A stretch of DNA of 64,000 nt, from assembly GCA_000469685.2 (NCBI GenBank), contig LS997564.1:30265392-30329391 (forward strand). The letters are read 5' to 3'. Made by a program: the position numbers and the translations under genes. Below the pieces are notes generated by a model. That model was not told the origin of the DNA. It ran no database searches and saw only the letters and a list, made by a program, of their open reading frames with translations. Of the stretch, positions 24,267 through 34,976 are shown in pieces; position 1 is the stretch's first letter, and each line of letters begins with the position of its first letter. This DNA comes from Haemonchus contortus. Taxonomy: Eukaryota; Nematoda; Chromadorea; Rhabditida; Trichostrongylidae.

Positions 24267-27200
24267 ATGACAAAGAAAAAGTCGAATGGCTTCATGTACT
24301 TTGCGGATTCGCGTCGTGCTTTCTATGAAGCCGAAGCCGGCTGTAATTTCGGGTCGAAACGACTTGTAGAACGAGCAGCCGACGACTGGAAGCAAATGAG
24401 TCACACTGAGCAAGAACACTGGAAAACGGAAAGCAAACGTCGGCTGGAAGAGCAGGTATCGGTGGTCATTTCAGAAATGGCGCAGTTGTAGAGAATAGGG
24501 AGTGCTAAAGAGAACGCAAGAGGTCCAGGACGATGATATCGGCAAATACTAGCAGTCTTAGGAGATCTTCTGCCCCACTGAGGGTTGTGAATTCAAAGCA
24601 TAGTAGCTTGTTTATCTCCATAATCATGAGCATACCGGAACATTAGACAGGTTTATTCGTTATCGAGCCTTGTTCGACAACGAATTTTCCCCGTCTTCAG
24701 GGACACATGGCTGGCTTGAATAGTAGCGTCAGCTTCATGAGATAGACGTGCTGGGGTGCACCCTGTTACGATTAATCTTTTCCCAAATGCATCTCACAAC
24801 TCTTGATCCCTCAATTGTTTTAACTAGTATTCGAAAGATATTCTTTTGCGTTCGTTCAATTCAGGTTTATAGACTTAATTTAAGGGACCACATCACTTTC
24901 CGAACAGTTTCACTTACCATCTGTCACGTCCAAAGCAACGTGTAATGTCACAACTGGAAAGAGAATTAATAGAGCGAGCTAGGGAGCGTGGCGTCGATCG
25001 AGCTACCGCCCGCCAAACCCTCACTGACAAGCTACTCTGGAGAGAGAAAGGCGAAGTGGTACCATTTGTATAGGGGTATTTTCGTATTTTGATCGCTTTG
25101 GCACTCAAAGGCTGCTTTCATAGTCTGCCGGCGTGCCGACGTGCCGGCGTGCCAGCCGAGGCAGTGCTAGAGGGGAGGAGGGAGGCAGACCGTCGGTCGA
25201 CGCGGTCGAGTCGCGCCCGAGCCCCTTCGAAGGGCTGTAAACAAAGAGAGACATGATCAAAAACCATCTCTTCTTTATTTTCAGCCCTTTTAAGGGGCTT
25301 GACCGACCGTCTGCCTCCCTCCTCCCCTGCCTCGGCACGCATGCCGGTGGACTATGAAAGCAGCTGAATCTTACAGTTTATGCTTAAAACCGTGCCGATT
25401 AAAATGATTTTCTTCATGAAGTGATCAAAATAAGGAATACCAGTTTTGCTTCAAATTCTCTGCTTTGATCAATTCGGTCTTATAAGCTATCAATCTAGGC
25501 AACGATTCGTATGCTCCGCTGGGCACTGATTGTTCTCAGCAAGGATTCAGCTGGTGTTATACCAAACGAAATTTGTGCTGTAGTAATGGAAAACGCCAAA
25601 GTCGTCGGCGAAATGCGTCTGATTCGTCGTGGATTCCAACCAAGTTCGATACTGTACATTTACTACTAACGATAATAACACGTGAACCCCAACGATTAGA
25701 AAATTCACAAAGGAAGGATACCAGGTCGCAGTGGCCATTCAAGATGAGATGTATACCGACGTAAGTAGTTTCGAACGCTGATCTCAAATCTGGGTTCCAA
25801 ATATGAGAAATGATTCTGGGAACAAAGTTACGGACCTCCCTTCCCCAGTCATGTTACTTTGTTGCTTTTATAGTAGAACCAAACAGTGGGTAAACATGAA
25901 CCGATGGCGCAGTTGGGAGGACGACAGACTGATGGACGTGACACGGAGGTCCAAATCCTTGACGCAAGAGCTTTCTTTGCTTCTTAAAAAAAGTGTCCTG
26001 AACTCTTGCAAAACCCTTTCACACATCATATAAACTACCCACAGCTCTCCTTCATATTTATGATGCACAAGAGATGGTAATACAAGTATACTTTCTCGTC
26101 GGTTCCGTCGATAGGGAGGGGTGCACATAGGACCCTACTGCTCCCGCCAGCCAAAGTCAGGGCCAATACAAGGAACTAATGCTTACTTGGATTAGATCGT
26201 GCGTTGCATCGAGAGGTTTGCCTTCAACCCTACTCATGGAGCTCGTTCAAGGACTGAGAAGCGATTCAGGGTGCTTTGCCAACTGGAAAAGAGTGAAACT
26301 GCTCAACATTACACCTGACGCAACTTCTCAATTTGTGACTCTCGATGTATATTTTGTTCTTACTACTTAATGCCATGTATAAGCCTACTGTCTCTTTCGC
26401 AATTGTTCATGATGTGGACTTCCACGTTATCAACCGCAACTTCATAATTCGCCTTATCACTAGTGTACTTCGTGTTTAGCGCACCTAGATTCAAAGACTT
26501 TCCTTCTTACTCATGGTTTGCATCAGGGTACCTTGATAGAATTGATGGGGACCTGGGAGGATTTGGAATTCCTGTAGGATATTCTCAGCAAGACGGGAAT
26601 TGCGAGAGTTACGGGTGGGGTGAACTTTCTTTCATACGGGCTCACATTATAAAAAGCTTTTCTGCTCCAAACACTCTGTGTTGGATTACCATATGAGTTC
26701 ATAAAATGCTCAACTATTGTTTAGATAGTCTTTTTGCATAAAAATGACAGCTGAATTGCACCAGCTCATTTTTACCCATAGATGGGCATTACTTCGTCCA
26801 GAAGCGCTATAGCATGTCGAGCAGCTCCATACACTTTCGAAGGAGGGCATCCGACAGCCCTCCTTCGAAAGTGTATGGAGCTGCTTTTTTTGACCACATC
26901 TTGAGTGCCGGGAGCAGAAGGAAGCTGTAGGAAGTCTGTATGATATGTAAAAGGGTTTTGCGAAAGTGCAGGACACTTCTTTTGAAGAAACAAAGCAAGC
27001 CCCTGCATCAAGGATTTGAACCGCCGTGTCACGTCCATCAATCTGTCGTCCTCCCAACTGCGCCACCGATCCATGTTTAAACACTGCTTGGTCTTCGTAT
27101 AAAAGCAACAAAGTAATATGACTGGGGAAGGGGGGTCCGTAACTTTGTTCCCAGAATCGTATCGCAGATTTAGAACCTAGATTTGAGATCAGCGTTCAAA

Positions 27201-30200
27201 ACTACCTACGTCGGTATACATCTCATCTTGAATGGCCACTGCGACCTAATATCCTTTCCTTGTCAGATAAGAAGACCCTGATCTATTTGTACTGAAAATA
27301 GCGGTGTACTCTGAACCGATATTATGCTGAGAGAGGACAACTGAGTTTATCCATAGGACAGCATCTTCCACGTAACGAGGAGAGCTCTGATACTAAGCTC
27401 AAAGGCACAATTCACGATAAAAATGGTGTCTGAGTTTCCCTTTAGCATTACCCAGTGGTCCCCAAGGATAACAGGAAGGACGCTGTCGGGTCCAAAAACT
27501 CCACAGCTGGGGCATATTGGGACCAGTGACCGGATCGCCCGGGTTCTAAGCCCCTCGACCGACATCTTGTCAGATGAGGAAGTGCCGGCGCCCTTTCCTG
27601 GCATCAGACCGCGCTCGAGGAGAAGATTCAGGGTTGGGTGACATGATTATCTCGTGGAAAAAGCTGGGTATCAAATCATCTCTGCACTCTAGCGCGGTTA
27701 CTATCACTGTGCCGTTTGGTGTCAGAGAAGCCGAGCAAAGCGTAGACTCTCCCAAACACTCCTTTCCCAAATTTTTTTTTGCCTGAAACTCGTCCAATTT
27801 TTTGTGCCCTTATATTTCTTTTAATACGCCATTTTTTTGCGCATTGTCCGTTACTTTTGCACTATTCTAGACTATATTTCATTATACGTCAAAAACCAGG
27901 TACCCAAAAATTATCGTGACCTGTGCCCTTGAAAGTCGATGAATCAAAACCACTCGCTGCTACCAATCATGGGCCCCCGAGTTGTCGCAACTTAAGTTAC
28001 AGTTGTGACTATGTTTTCGTTAGCTAGTTCTGACCTCTCAAATGATTATCAAGTTAGAGATATTTCCCTTTTGTAGAACCATCACGAAATGCACAAAATG
28101 TGCGTAACATCACATGGGATCCTAGTCTGCCATCGGAGGTGAACATGGCCGCCGTTCAACTAGTTAAATTTGTCCAAGGTACATGGAACGGTCTTGTCAT
28201 GGTACGGTAGTTTCCACTTCCGTCATAAGGTAACCTCCACAGAATCGGATATTTTAAAATAACTCCCCTCTCTGACTGCAACATGCGACTCTGGGTGTTG
28301 CTTACATATTTATTTAGATTCCCGAACATCAAATGAGTCGACTCGGCATAGCTATGCATTGGATGAAGCAGACTCGCGATGCCTACTGCAGGCGTAAGCA
28401 GGCTCCACGTCTAAAACCATTTTAGCAAAAGTTTAATACATTCTTTACCATTTTATTCACTTTTTACAATTAGACAGACGTAATACATCATCCTACTTCA
28501 TAAAATTTGCTAAGTGTGTATGTCGCCTTGTGTGTGTACGTACGCGGTTCAGTGTGTGTCTGATGGGAATTCAGTACTCCTATCTAAGAGGGTTAAAATT
28601 AGTAAGGGATACAGTCGACAGATTAGGAACGCGGATGTTAGATGATAAGAAATGATAATAGTTGATTAGGACCGATAAGGAGTCTCAGAAGGCAACGACC
28701 AGTGGATCCGCTACACCCCTTCTGTTGAAAGTTGATCCTTGGCACTCCGCTAGGTAGTTAGGGATATAACGTGAGCGTAGATGATTGATGACAAGGACTG
28801 ACTGCAAGTGATATACGCCTTTAAAGTCATAGAAAGCGATAGCCACTAGACCCGTAGCACCTTTCGTGCTGACAGTGGAGCCTGGCATTGTAGATAAGTG
28901 GCGACGGGAACTGATAACGATTGATAAGGGCAGATAAGGAACAGCAAAAAATAAGCTATGGTAGCTACCTTGGTGTCAACGATGGAAATTTGCCTCGTAA
29001 GTAGTGACGGACTTGATGATTGTTAGTGCTAAAAGCTGATGACAACTGCTAAGGGCTAATAGTATACCCAAAAGGGAATAGCAACTAGGAAACTGTTTTG
29101 ATTAAGGGATAAAATATTGGCATGTGATACGTAGTATAGTGGTTCTGTAGATGGCTGATAAGAGGAAATGATAACAGCTCATAAGAGCTGACAAGGGAAC
29201 ACATATTTACTGACCCCTCTGAATTCACAGTGTAACTCTCCAACGGTAAGGCACGTATGTAGCTGATTCTTTACAAAACATCGCATCATCTATCCGTCAG
29301 TTACATATCACGGAAAGACAATTTCGAATTAGAAATGAGCAGTAGACCAGAACATCCTGTGAGATAACCATGCACAGGTATTAGAGGCACAAGCATACTT
29401 TTCATCTGTACTGATATATTCAAATGAACACTACCGACTTATACTATATTAAGGTGATACTAGCACAATGCGCTTGGATCGCATAATGTGCCTCGAAGAT
29501 ATCATAACAGTATTCCGGCAAGTGAACGAGAAGAGCACAGTGAGTAATCCTACGGTTCCTTCTAGAACAACGAGCTCGTAAGAGACACGCCACGTTAAAA
29601 TCACTGCGTTCATTCTTCGCAAACTTCTATAGACAAGTCAGTTTTCAGATAGACGTCGAAGAAGACGAGCAGTACGAGCAACTACGTGACCTTGAACTCT
29701 CTGATACAATTTTATTTGCTAGGGCCGCCGCGTGAGTACAATTTATTACGAGTTATGTGCACTCAATCGCAGTGGAAGTAGATTGAAGGTAGTATTAGGC
29801 AGACACCGGATACTGAATTTGAACTGGCTTATGTTCCCAAAAAACTTTCGAGTGACTAATCAAAAAAGAGCTTTTTAGAGAATACTTTGCCCGAGTCATG
29901 AAAATGTGCACGGCCCAAACGTCTACGACAGCCATTCAACGCACTCATCAAATGGACACATCAGCGAGTTCATCGTCCACCGAAGAAGGCACTGCAGTTC
30001 AAGCACGAGGTGACAGCTGCTGGTCACTTGGGCCACCGATATGTTCCGACGTGAAAGGCCCAGAACTGTATCCGATACTTTTCGAACCTCCCAAACGACG
30101 AATATTCGGAAAGCTAGCATCGAACCCATTTAACAAGCCAGCAAACACACAACCACCAGAACCAGGTTAGTGTGATGTGAAACAGAACCTCTTAATTGGT

Positions 30201-30920
30201 TATACTTGAAATGCCATGTTCTAGTAAACCTGAAGTTTTGACCACGAATTTTTAAAGAGTGTCATACAGACAATACGCTGTCTCTCGAATTGCTCTAGAA
30301 GATTCAGCAGAGTCGCCAAACCATGTGTATATCCACTGAGAATAACGGTTGACATCCAACGATACGACAGACGCGTATTTCAGAGCTCTCACACGTTGCC
30401 CGTTGGTTGGATACGATTCGTTTAGACGACATCGAAGAATATCATGAACCATTGTAAGCGATGAGGTTCTCTCATATCAATCATCTAATCATTGGCTTCT
30501 TTCATGTTCTCAACCCTTTTGTATTCTTTATGCATTCCTTTAAATGTTAGCTTGTTATATATAACGTTATTGAACTCCGTTTCCCCTCACCATACTGATG
30601 AGCACGAAGAGAGATTCTTGTCAGGTTTAACTTCCGTCTAGGGCACGTGCGAAACGGAAGCCGAACTACATCTTTGATTTATCTCCCTTAATTACGAAAA
30701 AAATGTCAAAATGTTAAAAATGCCACTTATAGTACATCACAAAATCATTAATCCAATTACTATCACAGTTACTCTAAATGAGTTCGAAACAACTTGAACC
30801 AACGCATGCAACACTAGAAAAACCGACAAAAGGTGTCGAAGCCTTGAATCTTAAGCATTTTCAGCCCCGAACCATACGATGACTCCGATGAAGCAGCAGG
30901 AACCTATTCAACAGATGTAG
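24267..30920 (+). CDS. MAEL: Maelstrom-like protein (HMG box + MAEL-type domain), model incomplete
   Basis: Maelstrom proteins act in perinuclear germ granules and the nucleus in piRNA-directed transposon silencing. Exons found: 24267-24455, 24936-25058, 25499-25653, (one missing), 28077-28138, 28318-28391, 29464-29539, 29649-29731, 29879-30165, 30865-30920 (TAG). Exon 1 is an HMG-like box (KKKSNGFMYFADSRRAFYEA, RAADDWKQMSHTEQEHWK). Later pieces follow the human MAEL order: VIPNEICAVV (PCEIGCVKY-like), RLGIAMHWMKQTRDAYC (RVNWCLKHM-like), LDRIMCLEDIITVF (LLTVEDLVVGIY-like), SDTILFARAAAEYFARV (NDILFCALAVCKKIAY-like), then a Ser/Pro-rich tail. All joined phases agree, but exon 3 leaves phase 2 and 28077 needs phase 1, so an exon of 3n+2 nt is missing from the repeat-filled 25654-28076. 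The intron 28392-29463 must start with GC to keep frame. The Cys/His residues of the family's metal site appear replaced. If this is not MAEL, the 5' and 3' exon sets could be two genes. Confidence 0.62.
25111..25364. mobile_element. Palindromic MITE, about 254 bp
   Basis: The ends GCTGCTTTCATAGTC and GACTATGAAAGCAGC are perfect inverted repeats. The inverted similarity continues inward: GGGAGGCAGACCGTCGGTCG against CGACCGACCGTCTGCCTCCC, and GCCCCTTCGAAGGGCT against AGCCCTTTTAAGGGGC. The arms therefore cover nearly the whole element around a short centre near 25250. It lies in intron 2 of the maelstrom-like gene. A half copy of the right end is visible at about 32750-32776. Confidence 0.85.
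25718..26045 (+). repeat. Repeat with internal tRNA-like promoter boxes, left copy of an inverted pair
   Basis: About 85 percent similar by eye to the reverse complement of 26925-27261. It contains an A-box-like GATGGCGCAGTTGGGAGG (25903-25920) and a decayed B-box (AGGTCCAAATCC, about 25947-25958). The tRNA-like part is internal, with about 180 bp of shared sequence before it. That is unusual for a simple SINE, so it may be a composite repeat. It lies in intron 3 of the maelstrom-like gene. Confidence 0.75.
26819..26884. repeat. Perfect 29-bp inverted repeat with 8-nt loop
   Basis: The arms 26819-26847 and 26856-26884 are exact reverse complements (AGCAGCTCCATACAC ... GTGTATGGAGCTGCT), separated by ATCCGACA. 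It sits next to the right-hand repeat copy and probably marks a recent inverted duplication of part of that repeat. Confidence 0.95.
26925..27261 (-). repeat. Repeat with internal tRNA-like promoter boxes, right copy of an inverted pair
   Basis: Read on the minus strand, this copy has a canonical-looking A box (GGTGGCGCAGTTGGGAGG, about 27066-27049) and a good B box (GGTTCAAATCC, about 27021-27011), spaced as in tRNA genes. It does not fold as a tRNA that I can recognise. The flanks shared with the left copy run to about 27261. Confidence 0.75.
27397..27936. mobile_element. Short TIR element, copy B
   Basis: The left terminus CTCAAAGGCACAATTCACGA and the right terminus (reverse complement TTTCAAGGGCACAGGTCACG) are inverted repeats of about 28 bp. 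They match the termini at 14953 and 48130/48646. The interior has no recognisable transposase. It lies in the maelstrom-like intron that hides the missing exon. Confidence 0.75.
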
Positions 30921-33480
30921 TGTGCGATAGCTAAGGAAATTCATTTTTTCAATTTATAAAGTGTTTTTAAGATAGTAAAACACTAGAACGACTGTATGAA
31001 CATCAGGTCCCATTATCCTAAAGTACAAGACAAAGAAAAATCATGAAACTTGAATTTATGGTGGAAACACCGAAGTCTCTGATTACAGCAGCACAGAAAA
31101 AATGACAGAGCGTTCAGTGCCTCACCACCGCTCAGCTGAACTTCTTCAGAAGAGCCATTGACCTTTCACAAAATCCCGTAGGAAGTTTTGATCAAAACTA
31201 CAGCAAAAAACTTACAGCAATACAGCATTGTAAGTAGTCGGACAATAAAATAGTTCTTCTTTTGCAGCCGGTCAGCTTGACTAAGCTGGCTTTTTGACTT
31301 CATGAGACACCGTTAGGGCGGGGCTGGTGTTCTCGCTGGGAGACGCATCTTGAGCCACTATATGGGAACTTAGCAGTTTGGCGAGGAAGTGAATAAATGC
31401 AGTGTTGAGACATAGACACCATGACAAATCGATTGGCATCTGCTCTAGCACTAAGTATTTCCACTTCATTCACCAATAGACCAATAACAATGATCTCACC
31501 ACCGGTCCTTCGGCTTCCCTTTCTTTCGTCGTCTGCTCTCTTCCCCTTTCCATGTTCCCTGCTCCTATGCTGCTCTTGAACAGTCCTCGTTGACCTCACC
31601 GATCGTTGTACAACGAGGAACAGGTAATTAGAATCACGCAGCTTGAAAGTGGTCGCATATGGCAACAAAAAGCCTCGGAAATCCTAAAAGAAACGTAATC
31701 CACGGATCGCGGCCTTACTGCCTTAACGGGACATTGTGCGCGCTCGCAATCTCGACACCCTCTGCCACGTGAGCATGTTAGGCCTTGCGCCCCCGGTGTC
31801 TACGCTAGATACCTCGGGTTGGTACTGCTTCAGCAGTACACAAGGGGGGGGGGGGGTTGCTAGCCTAGCGCCGAGCTCCCTCGGACGCTGGGCGCACGGT
31901 CCGCATGCCAAAGATAACTGCAGTATAAAGGATGTTACCAGCATTCCACGTATTATCAGCACACATTGTAAAATACACTATTTATGATGGACTATGTATG
32001 ATATGGAAAGATTGATTAAATACGAATGAATGGAGAAAATACTATATGAAAAACACTATGAGAAAAAGACAAGAAAATACATATATACACAAATATAACC
32101 GCACTTTACCTATGGTCTGGGTACGATCCAGGCTTACCCTCATTCAGGCCCATCCAAGTCATCCCACCTCCTTTCGGCAGTGCTGCTTCGAGGTCCTTGG
32201 TTGCTGCGGACCATCTTTCCAGCTGTTTCCATTTTGCTCCATATTGCGCAGCATTGGCACCACTTGGGGATGGCAATACTGTGGTGCTCTGGGCCCATCG
32301 GAGGCTGCGTCGGTGATGTTGGCGTCGAACAGCACTGAAGATGTCGAAGGCAGACGGCTACGGGTTGACGACGGCGACGAATGATGATGCAATCGACGAT
32401 AGTGTCTAGAGTCCGCTGCCACGTGGCAAACCCTAGCTCCCTGCAGCTTTCTGTGCACTTCCCTGCGGAACTACCGGCGTGCCACGCCAGGCCGTCCTTT
32501 AAGTCGTCCGAACAGCACGACAGATTTCGTATTTCGTATTTGCGTGTTGATGTCGAAGGTAACTGAACTTATCATTACGGCATCGTACCATCACTAAAGT
32601 GCATCGTATGACGTGGCAGCTACAGTGGTATACACATATATACCCTTATCCGGCAATATGCTAATTGGTTTGATACTCTAACTAGCCAGACGCATAAGAA
32701 GACCTACGAGCAACCGGTGTTATGCATGAAGCAGTACAAAACTAGCGGTGACGCCTGCACGCCGGACTGTGAAAGCAGCCATAGGAGCAGTAATAGCTCA
32801 TCTATTAGATAGTGTACGCTATGGCTAGAAAATTAATTTATTCTGGTGTTTAAATATATGAATCATAACACAGACCGTAACTGAAAGAAAATCAACAACG
32901 TCACAATATGTCAATTCACAGAACACTGAAGGAATGAAACAAGGACCTGTGTCTTGACAACCTAAGTAACTCTACGTACGGGAAGCTCTCAAACTTTCGA
33001 AGAGCCATCGGAACACTTCTCGAAAGCAGCAGTCAAAAATGTCCCGAGAAATTAGGCACTCCAAGATACTCAATTGATGATTACAATACCCGATGAACAT
33101 GCATGAACAAAACTAAGTAAAATCAGTCAGAAGCGCTGAAAAAAACATGCACAGGCTTTATGAAACAGAACAGACTGTCTAAATAGTCCTGCTAAACTAT
33201 GATATATCTTTGGAAACAGCATGAACCTTAAATATAGTACATTAGAGGCGAATAAGTCTCAGTGGCACACCATGAAAACCTTCGCTCCAAAATATCGCCA
33301 AGCGGTTTCTGCGAGAACCTAATAATTCTTTTTCTTGTAAAAAAACTTTCACGAAAAATTAGTCTTTGACAGCGCATATATCCCCTCTTCGGTGACAAGA
33401 ACTGTTCTTCTCTGAGGGGATCTACAGTACCACAGAATTCCAATGTTTGAACAGAAGGACGGAACTTCTACAGCATCGAG
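30921..33480. other. Intergenic sequence after the maelstrom-like gene
   Basis: No gene was supported. A GC-rich block at 31320-31600, a poly-G run at 31847-31856 and a GC-rich block at 32100-32500 stand out and are probably fragments of repeats. GGGCGGGGCT followed by GTG or AGCG recurs at 31317, 20340 and 45610. A half copy of the palindromic MITE lies near 32750-32776. Confidence 0.4.
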
Positions 33481-34223
33481 ATTTGAGATAGAATAATTTA
33501 CCTATCTTCTCGAGCAGCTTTGCGGAAGCTCAGACAATGCTTACAGAGCTCGCTGAATTAGGAAAGAAGATAGGGCTGCGGATCAACCAAACAATGGCAC
33601 AGTTTATGAAAAATGCTTGGGCTGGCGAGCCAAATTAAGATCGATGGTACACCAATCAAGGAGACCTCGTCTTACGTTTGTCATCGGCATTCCTTGAATA
33701 CGAACAACGACATAAAGTAATAACTTGCGATACGGCACCAAGCAGCGTAAGTGGCCTTTAGACTCTGAAAGAAGTCGTCAACCATCTGACTGATCCGGGA
33801 CTTCGTCAACATCAAGGCCTTTGAGTCTAAGTCACAGAGCACCGCAGCGATGCTTTTTGAGGTACAACCGACTCATTCAATCTCGAGCCGGATTCCGAAG
33901 CTCCGAAATGCGCAGAATGTATCGCCTTCTAGAGCCGGTGGAACACATGAAAAATGCCAAATTTCGATGGGCCGATGATATCATGAGAAGAGTTGATGAC
34001 AGATGGATAAGAAGGACGGTTGTGTGGGTCCCCGTGGGATTTTCACGATCTAATAAGTGAAAGCCTGCTGCAAGATGGGGGATGCGCTCACCGATCAAGT
34101 GAAGCAGCTGCGAATGCAGCTGAACGACTCTTCGCATCACCATCTTCGACGGATGCTGAGTCAATCGTGGATGGCGATCGCTAAAGACAGAAACGAATGG
34201 TTCGTTGCTGGCGATCGCACTTG
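33481..34223 (+). pseudogene. RTE-type LINE 3' fragment, reverse transcriptase C-terminus, frameshifted
   Basis: In shifting frames the sequence gives pieces typical of nematode RTE-family polyproteins after the catalytic region: LTELAELGKKIGLRIN, FMKNAWAGEP, KEVVNHLTDPGLR, YNRLIQSRAGFRSSEMRRM, RLLEPVEHMKNAKFRWA, MRRVDDRW and MLSQSWMAIAKDRNEWFVAG, followed by a stop at 34221-34223. The endonuclease and most of the RT are absent, and several frameshifts and stops interrupt it. It is a 5'-truncated dead copy. Confidence 0.8.
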
Positions 34224-34657
34224 AGTGAAGACGAGCCGCATAGGTATAAGTATGTTCAAAGCATTCTTAGTTGTGATGCACGCGTTACTGTGCGTAACCC
34301 AACTGGTTATGTGGAGATATCCGTTAATATTGCACAGTAACAGGGGCGAAATAGTCTTGAACTACCATGACTATTAATTCTTTGAGAATTTTGTTCTGAA
34401 AAACGGAAATAGAAGTTTGCAAAGAGACTAACTACCTATCTATCTAACTTGAGTAGATTCAGGCTCATAGTGTGACTGCCACTAGTAAAAACAGCTTACT
34501 ACACGACAGGAGATTCTACTATCTGCAACCATTGTGAAAGAATACCACTTTCAGGTGTTTTTGAGACCAAAAAAAATGAGGACTCCTACAGCAACTTATT
34601 GTTATTCTAATTCGATTATAGCACAAACTTAGTTTTAATCTCAATTAAACCCTCAAA
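34224..34657. other. Sequence between the RTE fragment and the hairpin
   Basis: Possibly RTE 3' UTR at its left end. Nothing else is recognisable. Confidence 0.3.
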
Positions 34658-34760
34658 GTAGTCAAACGAGTGACTACAAAATAGAACAAAGAAAAATGTC
34701 TTTAGGAACCTACAAAGACATTTTTCTTTGTTCTATTTTGTAGTCACTCGTTTCACTACT
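34658..34760. repeat. Near-perfect 50-bp inverted repeat with minimal loop
   Basis: The left arm (34658-34707, AGTAGTCAAACGAGTGACTA...) and right arm (34709-34760, ...TAGTCACTCGTTTCACTACT) pair almost fully around AGGAACCT. This is either a tiny palindromic MITE or a region able to form a long RNA hairpin. It lies about 220 bp past the TAPT1 stop codon, possibly in the 3' UTR of that gene. Confidence 0.9.
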
Positions 34761-34976
34761 TCCTAGCTTGGAGAGGTTCATGCCCATGTGTCGTTAGATC
34801 ATACACAGACTTCACGTTGGATGAGAACTTGGAAGTTTGCTAACTGATACTTGTCAATATTGCTACGGTATCTACCCTTGATGGGTTGTAGCAGCCACCA
34901 AGAAGCTGAATACTTTCAAATTTGAAGGTCCTTACATTCCTGCACAGAGCTGCCAGTGCCGTCTTCTTGCGCAATG

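Noticed and set aside
25573..25764. Plus-strand frame CCSNGKRQSRRRNASDSS as coding
   Set aside because: The neighbouring frame continues the MAEL-like block in phase with the previous exon, and the right part is repeat sequence.
26710..27111. 133-codon minus-strand frame
   Set aside because: It spans the right copy of the tRNA-like inverted repeat and its hairpin; the frame is incidental.
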